From an uncultured Pelagibacteraceae bacterium (GTDB lineage Bacteria > Pseudomonadota > Alphaproteobacteria > Pelagibacterales > Pelagibacteraceae): DNA of 64,000 bases. The translations under genes were made by a program, and so were the position numbers. The notes below the pieces were generated by a model that was not told the origin of the DNA, did not search any database, and was given only the letters and a program-made list of their open reading frames with translations. The stretch is from NCBI GenBank assembly GCA_902524945.1, contig CABZFF010000002.1, forward strand, positions 1 through 64,000. The letters run 5' to 3'. Every line of letters starts with the position of its first letter. Position 1 is the first letter of the stretch. Of the stretch, positions 7,570-14,434 are shown piece by piece.

Positions 7570-8883
7570 ATGTCTGATAATTATAGTCTCATTATTAAAA
7601 ATGGATCCTGTTATATTGATGGTAATTTGATAAAATCTGATATTGGTTTAAATGAAAATAAAATTAAAAAGATAGGGAGTATAGAAGAAAATAATTCTAA
7701 AGTTTACGATGCATCTGGCAAAGTAGTTTTACCAGGAATCATAGACACTCAAGTACATTTTAGAGAACCTGGTTCTACTGACGCGGAAGATTTAGAAAGT
7801 GGAAGTAGAGCCGCAGTTCTTGGAGGAGTAACATCTTTGTTTGAGATGCCAAACACTAACCCTCCAACAGCAAATTTAGTTGAGTTTGAAAAAAAATTAC
7901 AAGCCGCAAAAAATAGGATGCATACTAATTATGCGTTTTATTTTGGAGCAACTCCACAAAATACTGAACAACTTGCTCAACTTAAAAATGTAGAAGGCTG
8001 TTGTGGAGTTAAACTTTTTGCAGGATCTTCGACAGGTAATCTGTTGGTGGACAAAGAAGCGGATATTGAAAAAGTGATTTCTAGTAGTGACAGGATAGTT
8101 TCAATTCACTCTGAGGATGAAGATATTATTAAATTAAGAAAAAAATTTATAAGACAAGGAGATGTGCACTCTCATCCTGAATGGAGAAATGTAGAATGTG
8201 CAATATCTTCGACTCGTAGAGTTGTAAAAATCGCAGAAAGATATAATAAAAAAATTCATGTCTTACATGTCACCACCAAAGAAGAGGTCGATTTTTTAGC
8301 TATGCACAAAAAAAATGTTACCTTTGAAATTACTCCTCAACATTTAACTCTGTATGCACCAGATTGTTACGATAAATTAGGCACTTACGCTCAAATGAAC
8401 CCGCCCTTAAGATCGAAAGATCATTATGATCGTCTGTGGGTTGCAATAAAAAACAATGTTGTAGATATCCTTGGGTCAGATCACGCTCCTCACTTAAAAA
8501 CAAATAAAGATAAAGAGTATCCGAATACTCCCTCGGGAATGCCAGGTGTTCAAACTATTTTTCCAGTTATGATTGATCATGTGAACAATGGAAAACTAGA
8601 GATAAATCAACTCATAAATTTAATGTGTGAAAATCCATGTAAAATTTTTGGGATTAAAAATAAAGGTTTTATTAAAGAGGGTTTTGATGCAGATTTGACG
8701 ATAGTTGACATGAATAAAGAAGTTACTATAAAGAATGAAATGATCGCTAGTAAATGTGGATGGACACCCTTTCACAATTATAAAGTAAAAGGTTTCCCTG
8801 TAGGAACAATCATAAACGGTATTTTAGTAATGTCTGAGGGAAAAATATTAGTAGAGTCTAAAGGGCTACCTTTAAAGTTTTAA
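7570..8883 (+). CDS. pyrC: Dihydroorotase (class I type)
   Basis: A 437-residue amidohydrolase that closes carbamoyl-aspartate to dihydroorotate in pyrimidine synthesis. Visible signatures are the substrate-binding FREPG at 64-68 after His63, MPNTNPPT near 95, the probable carboxylated-lysine region GVKLFAGS, metal histidines in SIHSED and HVLHVT, and SDHAPH. The usual metal motif H-x-H before FREPG is Q61-V-H63, so one canonical zinc ligand is replaced by Gln. I believe some alphaproteobacterial dihydroorotases share this form, but a non-pyrimidine cyclic amidohydrolase cannot be fully excluded. Convergent with prpE, overlapping by 12 bases. Confidence 0.88.
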   Translation: MSDNYSLIIKNGSCYIDGNLIKSDIGLNENKIKKIGSIEENNSKVYDASGKVVLPGIIDTQVHFREPGSTDAEDLESGSRAAVLGGVTSLFEMPNTNPPTANLVEFEKKLQAAKNRMHTNYAFYFGATPQNTEQLAQLKNVEGCCGVKLFAGSSTGNLLVDKEADIEKVISSSDRIVSIHSEDEDIIKLRKKFIRQGDVHSHPEWRNVECAISSTRRVVKIAERYNKKIHVLHVTTKEEVDFLAMHKKNVTFEITPQHLTLYAPDCYDKLGTYAQMNPPLRSKDHYDRLWVAIKNNVVDILGSDHAPHLKTNKDKEYPNTPSGMPGVQTIFPVMIDHVNNGKLEINQLINLMCENPCKIFGIKNKGFIKEGFDADLTIVDMNKEVTIKNEMIASKCGWTPFHNYKVKGFPVGTIINGILVMSEGKILVESKGLPLKF

Positions 8884-10770
8884 AATATTATTATCTTTTA
8901 AGTCCTGTTTTATTTCATCTAAAATAGCAGGATCATCTATAGTTGCTGGCATTTTATAAGGTTCATTATCTGCAATTTTTCTAACAGTTCCTCTAAGCAC
9001 TTTTCCTGATCTAGTTTTAGGCAATCTCTTTACTACAATTGCTATTTTAAATGCTGCAACAGGCCCAACTTTTTCTCTAACCATTTTTACACATTCACTA
9101 ATAATATCTTTTTTATCTTTGGTTACTCCTGCCTTAAGCGCTAGCAATCCAATTGGTATCTGACCTTTAAGTTTATCAGCTATTCCTATTACTGCACACT
9201 CTGCAACATTTGGATGTTCAGCTAAAACTTCCTCAATAGCCCCAGTTGATAGTCTATGGCCTGCAACATTGATAATATCGTCTGTTCTGGACATGATCCA
9301 AACATAACCATCTTCATCAATGTGTCCCGCATCATAAGTCTGATAATATCCTGGATAAGTTGTCATATAATTCTCTTTATATCTTTTATCCGCTCCCCAT
9401 AATGTTGGAAACGTTCCTGGAGGAAGAGGGAGCTTTACAACAATATCTCCCATTTTACCGGGACCTACTTCCTTACCTTCAGAATTTAAAACTTTTAAAT
9501 CATAGCCTGGAACTGGTTTAAAAGCTGATCCGTATTTAACAGGTAAATTTTCTATACCTGTACAACTTGAAGTTATTGCCCAACTTGTTTCAGTTTGCCA
9601 CCAATGATCGATTACAGGTGAGTTAGATAATTTTTCAAACCATTTTATTGTGTCAGGGTCAGCCCTTTCACCTGCAAGAAAAAGTTTATCAAACCTACTT
9701 AAATCGTATTTTTTAAAAAATTCTCCATTTGGATCCTCTTTTTTAATGGCTCTTATTGCTGTTGGTGCAGTAAAAAGAGATTTCACTTTGTGTTCTGAAA
9801 TTACTCTCCAAAAAACTCCTGCATCAGGAGTCCCTACCGGTTTTCCCTCAAACAAAACTGTCGTACATCCATAAAATAATGGACCATACACTATATATGA
9901 GTGTCCAACTATCCAACCAATATCACTTGCAGACCACCACACGTCCTCTGGTTTGATATTGTAAATGTTTTTCATAGTCCATTTTAATGCAACTATATGT
10001 CCACCTATATCACGAACTATTCCTTTTGGAAGACCTGTGGTTCCAGATGTATAAAGAATATAAGCGTAGTCATTTGCATTCATTTTTTCGCACTCAGCAG
10101 GCTTTACACCTTTGTGAGCATCGTTCCAGGTAATGTCAATTACAGGATTTAATTCTGCTTTATCCTTTTCTCTTTGAAAAATTATACATTTTTTTATTTT
10201 ATGATTTGCTAACTCCAACGCTTTATTAACTAAAGGTTTATAATAAACAGTCCGTCCAGGCTCATAGCCACAAGATGCGGTGACAAGTATTTTGGCTTTA
10301 GAGTCATCAATCCTACTTGCAAGTTCGTTTGCAGCAAAGCCACCGAATACAACTGAGTGAACTGCACCAATTCTTCCACATGCTAGCATAGCTACTACTG
10401 CCTCTGGAATCATAGGCATGTAGATTATAACTCTGTCACCTTTATTCACGCCTTGATTTTTTAAAACTCCAGCAAATAAAGCAACTTTTTCTTTCAACTG
10501 ATTATAAGTAATATTTTCTTTTGAACCAGTTATGGGGCTATCATAAATAATCGCAAGCTTTTCACCTTTTCCCTCATCGATATGTAAGTCCAAAGCATTA
10601 TAGCAGGTGTTTGTTTCTCCATCTTCGAACCATTTAAAGAAAGGAGGATTATCTGAATTTAAAATTTTTGATGGTTTTTTGTACCAAAATACATCATCTG
10701 AAATTTCTTTCCAAAAATCTTCTCGATTTTTGATAGATTTTTCATAAATTTCGTCATATTTTTGAGTCAA
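8872..10770 (-). CDS. prpE: Propionate-CoA ligase (propionyl-CoA synthetase)
   Basis: A 632-residue acyl-adenylate-forming enzyme of the acetyl/propionyl-CoA synthetase family. The AMP-binding signature YTSGTTGLPKG is at 240-250 and the catalytic lysine is in TRSGK at about 590. The N-terminal region (EIYEKSIK, NPPFFKWF, NTCYNALD, AIIYDSPITG) matches PrpE rather than Acs as I recall them. It converts propionate, and possibly acetate or acrylate, to the CoA ester, with ATP. The start is TTG at 10770-10768, supported by a run of seven G residues five bases upstream. Divergent from proteorhodopsin across a 228-base spacer. Confidence 0.9.
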   Translation of the reverse strand: MTQKYDEIYEKSIKNREDFWKEISDDVFWYKKPSKILNSDNPPFFKWFEDGETNTCYNALDLHIDEGKGEKLAIIYDSPITGSKENITYNQLKEKVALFAGVLKNQGVNKGDRVIIYMPMIPEAVVAMLACGRIGAVHSVVFGGFAANELASRIDDSKAKILVTASCGYEPGRTVYYKPLVNKALELANHKIKKCIIFQREKDKAELNPVIDITWNDAHKGVKPAECEKMNANDYAYILYTSGTTGLPKGIVRDIGGHIVALKWTMKNIYNIKPEDVWWSASDIGWIVGHSYIVYGPLFYGCTTVLFEGKPVGTPDAGVFWRVISEHKVKSLFTAPTAIRAIKKEDPNGEFFKKYDLSRFDKLFLAGERADPDTIKWFEKLSNSPVIDHWWQTETSWAITSSCTGIENLPVKYGSAFKPVPGYDLKVLNSEGKEVGPGKMGDIVVKLPLPPGTFPTLWGADKRYKENYMTTYPGYYQTYDAGHIDEDGYVWIMSRTDDIINVAGHRLSTGAIEEVLAEHPNVAECAVIGIADKLKGQIPIGLLALKAGVTKDKKDIISECVKMVREKVGPVAAFKIAIVVKRLPKTRSGKVLRGTVRKIADNEPYKMPATIDDPAILDEIKQDLKDNNILKL

Positions 10771-10775
10771 TCTTA

Positions 10776-10782
10776 CCCCCCC
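10776..10782 (-). promoter_or_regulatory. G7 tract serving as ribosome-binding site for prpE
   Basis: Seven consecutive G residues on the minus strand lie five bases before the TTG start of prpE. They include a GGGGG core that can pair with the anti-Shine-Dalgarno sequence. The tract decides the TTG start. In such an AT-rich genome a homopolymeric G run of this length is unusual and could vary in length. Confidence 0.5.
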
Positions 10783-10951
10783 AGTTTTTCTTAATTTTCG
10801 TGATTATTTCATAAATATCCCCAAAAAAAAATAGAAAATCCAATAAATATGCGGCTTTTTTGTAAAAAAAACACTTCACTGTAACTTTGTTTTTTACTAA
10901 TGTCCTTCACATATTATTCGGTGGTGAACTTATTTATCACTCGTCCGAGTA

Positions 10952-10965
10952 GTTTATATATAAAC
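10952..10965. promoter_or_regulatory. 14-bp perfect palindrome upstream of proteorhodopsin
   Basis: GTTTATATATAAAC is a perfect 14-base palindrome about 34 bases before the proteorhodopsin start. Its centre is TATATA and could be a -10 promoter element or an operator. The stretch after it is rich in AAAC repeats, which fits an unstructured 5' leader. The region upstream of it (10919-10950) also contains short inverted repeats, including ACTC/GAGT. The promoter role is inferred. Confidence 0.35.
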
Positions 10966-10985
10966 TAAACGAAAACTAAACAAAC

Positions 10986-10993
10986 GAGGGAGG
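10986..10993 (+). promoter_or_regulatory. Strong Shine-Dalgarno of proteorhodopsin
   Basis: GAGGGAGG lies five bases before the ATG at 10999, at optimal spacing. Most genes in this window lack a comparable site, so this marks proteorhodopsin as intended for high translation and fixes its start. Confidence 0.75.
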
Positions 10994-10998
10994 TTTTC

Positions 10999-11769
10999 AT
11001 GAGAAAATTAGGTCTATTTGCTTTAGCAGCTGTTGCCGTTTTAGGTATAACAAGCTCAGCTAACGCAGCGACTGCCATGTTACAAACAAATGATTTCGTT
11101 GGAATATCATTTTGGCTTGTATCAATGGGAATGATAGCGACAACTGTATTTTTCTTTGCAGAAAGAGGAACTGTTGCAGCATCATGGAGAACATCTTTAA
11201 CTGTAGCTGGACTTGTAACAGGTGTTGCATTTCTTCACTACATATACATGAGAGAAGTTTGGGTGAGTACAGGTGACTCTCCAACGGTATATAGATATAT
11301 CGATTGGTTAATCACAGTACCTCTTCAAATGATCGAATTCTATCTAATCTTGGCAGCTGTTAGAAAGGTGCCAACTTCTATATTCTGGAAGCTATTAATT
11401 GGTTCATTAGTAATGTTAATCGGTGGATACCTAGGTGAAGCTGGTTACATACAACCATTTGTAGGTTTCGTAATTGGAATGGCTGGATGGATTTACATCT
11501 TGTTTGAAATATTCTCAGGTGAAGCTGGAACAATGGCTGCCAAAGCTGGTAACAAAGCAATGGCAACTGCTTTCAGCGCTATGAGAATAATCGTAACTAT
11601 TGGTTGGGCGATTTATCCTTTAGGATATATTTTCGGTTACCTGACTGGTGGTGTTGATGCAAATGCTTTAAACGTAATATACAATTTAGCTGACTTTATT
11701 AACAAGATCGCTTTTGGTCTGGTTATCTGGGCAGCAGCAATGCAAAACACAAGATTATCTAGTAGATAA
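10999..11769 (+). CDS. Proteorhodopsin, light-driven proton pump, blue-absorbing type
   Basis: A 256-residue microbial rhodopsin. An N-terminal signal peptide (about residues 1-23, ending SANA) precedes seven transmembrane helices. Functional residues are all present: His80 (the counter-ion partner), Asp102 (proton acceptor, in RYIDW), Glu113 (proton donor, in QMIEFY) and Lys236 (retinal Schiff base, in FINKIAF). The spectral-tuning position equivalent to GPR residue 105 is Gln110, which in characterised proteorhodopsins gives blue absorption. No retinal-synthesis genes are in the window. Codon use looks GC-richer than the neighbours (more AAC, ATC, TTC), and with its strong ribosome-binding site and terminator this suggests high expression as a largely single-gene transcript. 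Confidence 0.97.
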   Translation: MRKLGLFALAAVAVLGITSSANAATAMLQTNDFVGISFWLVSMGMIATTVFFFAERGTVAASWRTSLTVAGLVTGVAFLHYIYMREVWVSTGDSPTVYRYIDWLITVPLQMIEFYLILAAVRKVPTSIFWKLLIGSLVMLIGGYLGEAGYIQPFVGFVIGMAGWIYILFEIFSGEAGTMAAKAGNKAMATAFSAMRIIVTIGWAIYPLGYIFGYLTGGVDANALNVIYNLADFINKIAFGLVIWAAAMQNTRLSSR

Positions 11770-11785
11770 AAGATAACTAACATTT

Positions 11786-11824
11786 AAAGGGCAGGTACAT
11801 TATGTGTACTTGCCCTTTTTTTTT
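11786..11824 (+). terminator. Rho-independent terminator after proteorhodopsin
   Basis: An 11-bp stem is formed by 11789-11799 and 11805-11815, with one G-U pair and a 5-base loop. It is flanked by an A run and followed by nine or more T residues. This is the strongest intrinsic terminator in the window. Only about 20 bases separate it from the next ORF, so downstream expression may depend on read-through or an embedded promoter. Confidence 0.92.
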
Positions 11825-11844
11825 ATACATTTATATTAAATAGC

Positions 11845-11979
11845 ATGGAAATATCTAAACCATACAAAGGAAAAGGCAGAAGAAAAATAAAGAAAATGCC
11901 ATTTACTGTAAAAGGCTATATTTTATACTATGCTTTTTTTTGGGTTGTAATAATCTCAATTTATTTAGCTTACTATTAA
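11845..11979 (+). CDS. Putative 44-residue single-pass membrane protein in the proteorhodopsin-ferredoxin interval
   Basis: An ATG at 11845 opens a 44-codon frame ending at TAA 11977-11979, three bases before the ferredoxin ATG. The product has a strongly basic, glycine-containing N-terminus (residues 5-23, about nine Lys/Arg). One hydrophobic and aromatic segment (residues 25-44, rich in Tyr, Phe and Trp) runs to the C-terminus, giving an inside-positive topology. It is too short for routine gene callers, yet it fills the gap exactly and is spaced for translational coupling with the ferredoxin. No family is recognised. Confidence 0.55.
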   Translation: MEISKPYKGKGRRKIKKMPFTVKGYILYYAFFWVVIISIYLAYY

Positions 11980-11982
11980 TTG

Positions 11983-12303
11983 ATGCCTAAAATTACCTAT
12001 AAAGATTTTCAAGGAGAAAAAAAAACTATAGAGGTTGATAACGGTTTGTCAGTAATGGAAGGAGCTATTCAAAATGACATTCCTGGAATCGATGCTGATT
12101 GTGGAGGATCAATGGCTTGTGCTACTTGCCATGTTTATGTCGAAGAAAAATGGTTTAACAAATTAGAAAAAGCAGAAGATGCAGAGGTTGATATGATTGA
12201 TATGGCATTTGAACCGAAAAAATATAGTAGATTAAGTTGTCAAATAATTATTAATGACGAGTTAGATGGTTTAGAAGTAACTACACCAGAAAAACAAACT
12301 TGA
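11983..12303 (+). CDS. [2Fe-2S] ferredoxin, adrenodoxin type
   Basis: A 106-residue ferredoxin. Cluster ligands are Cys40, Cys46, Cys49 (C-x5-C-x2-C in DCGGSMACATCH) and Cys86, the adrenodoxin/putidaredoxin arrangement. The ATG at 11983 is preferred to a TTG directly before it. It carries single electrons, presumably from the reductase encoded next, whose start overlaps its stop by one base. The acceptor is not evident: a P450, a Rieske oxygenase or Fe-S assembly are all possible. The ferredoxin and reductase following proteorhodopsin is a known SAR11 arrangement. Confidence 0.93.
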   Translation: MPKITYKDFQGEKKTIEVDNGLSVMEGAIQNDIPGIDADCGGSMACATCHVYVEEKWFNKLEKAEDAEVDMIDMAFEPKKYSRLSCQIIINDELDGLEVTTPEKQT

Positions 12304-13316
12304 TGAAAAAAACTGATGTAATAATTATTGGAGCAGGTCCAATAGGACTTTTTGCAGTTCATCAGTTAGGGATTAAAGGTCTTAAAGCAGTTGTTATTGA
12401 TAACCTTGATAAAGTAGGTGGACAATGTATTGAGCTTTATCCAGATAAACCAATTTATGATATTCCTGCAGTTCCAGAATGCACAGGTGAAGAGTTAACC
12501 AAAAGATTGCTTGAACAAATTAAACCATTTAAAACTGAAATATTTTTAGATGAAAGAGTAGATGAAGTCCGCCCAGAAAAGGAAAATTGGGTTGTAAAAA
12601 CAAATAATTCAAAAAAATTTATGGCTCCAAATATTATGATAGCAGGTGGAGTAGGCTCATTTGAACCAAGAAAAATTTCTTTAAAACAGGCAGAAAAACT
12701 TGAAGGAAAATCTGTATTTTATGCAGTAAGAAATAAAGAACATTTTAAAAATAAAAAAATTGCAATTTTCGGCGGAGGAGACTCAGCTCTAGATTGGGCC
12801 TTAGAGCTTTCAAAATATTCAAAAGTTACACTAGTGCACAGGAGAAATGAATTTAGAGGTGCGCAACATACTTTATCAGAATTAAGAAAATTAGAAAAAG
12901 CTGAAAAAGTTATAATTAAAACACCTTGTCAAATAATTTCTTTAGATAATGAAAAAGAATTAAAGTCTATTACAATTAAGTTTGATGATGGAAAAACAGA
13001 AACAATTCCGACTGATATAATGCTTGGGTTTTTCGGTTTGATAATGAAATTAGGTCCAATTGCTGAATGGGGCTTGAACATGGATAAAAAAACTATTGAG
13101 GTTAATCCAGAAAACTTTGAGACCAATAAAAAAGGTATATTTGCAGTTGGAGACATATGTTCTTACCCAGGAAAACTTAAATTAATCCTCTCAGGATTTC
13201 ATGAAGTAGCTTTAGCCTCAGTTGAGTGTTTTAAAAGGGCAAGGCCAAACGAAAAATTCAGGTTTGAGTTCACAACCTCTTCTAAATCAATACAAGAAAG
13301 ACTTGGAAAAAAATGA
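12303..13316 (+). CDS. Ferredoxin-NADP+ reductase, thioredoxin-reductase-like (type 2)
   Basis: A 337-residue two-domain flavoprotein. The FAD motif is GAGPIG at 10-15, and an NADP-binding motif GGGDSALDW lies near residue 157. The typical thioredoxin-reductase CxxC redox pair is absent and an ELYPDKPIYDIPA segment is present, which is diagnostic of the TrxR-like FNR2 subfamily. It probably passes electrons between NADPH and the adjacent ferredoxin. ATG at 12303 shares one base with the ferredoxin stop. A TTG one codon earlier is possible but unlikely. Older annotations often call this thioredoxin reductase. Confidence 0.9.
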   Translation: MKKTDVIIIGAGPIGLFAVHQLGIKGLKAVVIDNLDKVGGQCIELYPDKPIYDIPAVPECTGEELTKRLLEQIKPFKTEIFLDERVDEVRPEKENWVVKTNNSKKFMAPNIMIAGGVGSFEPRKISLKQAEKLEGKSVFYAVRNKEHFKNKKIAIFGGGDSALDWALELSKYSKVTLVHRRNEFRGAQHTLSELRKLEKAEKVIIKTPCQIISLDNEKELKSITIKFDDGKTETIPTDIMLGFFGLIMKLGPIAEWGLNMDKKTIEVNPENFETNKKGIFAVGDICSYPGKLKLILSGFHEVALASVECFKRARPNEKFRFEFTTSSKSIQERLGKK

Positions 13317-13939
13317 TTGAATTACTTACCGCCAATACTCCTAACGGTAAGAAAATATCTATTATGCTTGAGGAGATTAATTTTAAATATAAGGTAACAA
13401 CAGTAAATATAAACAGGGATGACCAATTTAAACCGGAATTCATCAAAATAAGTCCATTCAGAAAAACTCCTATAATTATAGATCATGATAATAATCAAAG
13501 TCTTTTCGAGTCAGGTGCAATATTAATGTATTTAGGTGTAAAAAGCGGAAAATTTTACGACGTCAAAAATAGAACCGTTATTAACCAATGGTTAATGAGC
13601 CAAATGGCCTACGTAGGTCCAATGTTAGGACAGCATCATCAATTCCATCACTATAATCCTGGAAAGAGTAAGTTTGGAGAAGAAAGATATTTTAAAATTT
13701 CTGAGAGAATTTACAATGAGTTAGACGAAAGACTTGAAGCATCTCGATTCTTAGCCGGCAATGATTATTCAATTGCAGATATTGCAACATTTCCCTGGAT
13801 AGCTAGACATGAATGGCATGATATTGGATTGAAAAACTTTAAAGGTTTAGCAAGATGGTATATAGAAATTTCTAATAGAAGAGCAGTGCAGAAAGGTTAT
13901 GATTTATTAAATAAAGGGGAAATTATTCCAAAAATTTAG
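13313..13939 (+). CDS. Glutathione S-transferase family protein
   Basis: A 208-residue GST with an N-terminal thioredoxin fold (TANTPNGKKISIML near residue 5-18, RKTPIIID near 51, FESGAILMYLG near 63) and an all-helical C-terminal domain. The NGKK active-site loop and the C-terminal motif SIADIATFPW resemble the Ure2-like/YfcG-YghU class, which favours disulfide-bond reduction over conjugation. Its ATG overlaps the FNR stop (ATGA), so it belongs to the ferredoxin-FNR operon. Convergent with dksA with a 4-base shared stop region (TTAG). Confidence 0.88.
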   Translation: MIELLTANTPNGKKISIMLEEINFKYKVTTVNINRDDQFKPEFIKISPFRKTPIIIDHDNNQSLFESGAILMYLGVKSGKFYDVKNRTVINQWLMSQMAYVGPMLGQHHQFHHYNPGKSKFGEERYFKISERIYNELDERLEASRFLAGNDYSIADIATFPWIARHEWHDIGLKNFKGLARWYIEISNRRAVQKGYDLLNKGEIIPKI

Positions 13940-14361
13940 TCATCTATGAAGATTTTTTCATCTCTCTCATGTCTTTCTTGAGCCTCAATTGAAAGTGTTG
14001 CTACTGGCCTTGCCATCAGTCTTTTCAAACCAATAGGTTCTCCAGTTTCTTCACAATAACCATAAGTTCCTTCTTTTATTCTTTGTAAAGCAGAATTAAT
14101 TTTTGAAATTAGTTTTCTACTTCTATTTAAAGCTTTCATTTCAACAGATTTGTCCGTGTACGAAGAAGCTTGATCAACTATATCTGCAGAAGACACATTA
14201 TCATCTGATGAGTTAAGCAAATTTCCTAAATTGTTTGATTTTATAATCTCTCTTTTCCAATTTAATAGTTCTTCGGTAAAGAATTTCTTATGTTTAGCAC
14301 ACATGTATTTTTCTTTAGAGTTAGGAGTATATTTTTTTAAACTATTTGTTTTTTTCGGCAT
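13936..14361 (-). CDS. dksA: DksA/TraR family RNA polymerase secondary-channel regulator, single-cysteine type
   Basis: A 141-residue DksA homologue. The coiled-coil tip acids are Asp60 and Asp63 (SADIVDQAS), and the globular region reads YGYCEETGEPIGLKRL...ARPVATLS. Only Cys103 remains of the four zinc cysteines of E. coli DksA, as expected for zinc-independent alphaproteobacterial forms. The family modulates rRNA and amino-acid promoters together with ppGpp. Ends on GST and is divergent from the glycosyltransferase gene across 73 bases. Confidence 0.9.
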   Translation of the reverse strand: MPKKTNSLKKYTPNSKEKYMCAKHKKFFTEELLNWKREIIKSNNLGNLLNSSDDNVSSADIVDQASSYTDKSVEMKALNRSRKLISKINSALQRIKEGTYGYCEETGEPIGLKRLMARPVATLSIEAQERHERDEKIFIDD

Positions 14362-14434
14362 TTTTAAGATTTCGGCGAGTATATGTTTGATTTTTGTCGT
14401 GTCAATAGCTTATAAATTGTAATAATTTCTTTAA

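Noticed and set aside
10771-10998. Possible tRNA or riboswitch in the prpE-proteorhodopsin gap
   Set aside because: No cloverleaf, T-loop sequence or known aptamer core could be found; only short palindromes and the ribosome-binding sites are supported.
11060-11566. Two antisense open frames within the proteorhodopsin gene
   Set aside because: They lie opposite a confidently identified gene, have low-complexity composition and no start signal; they are shadows.
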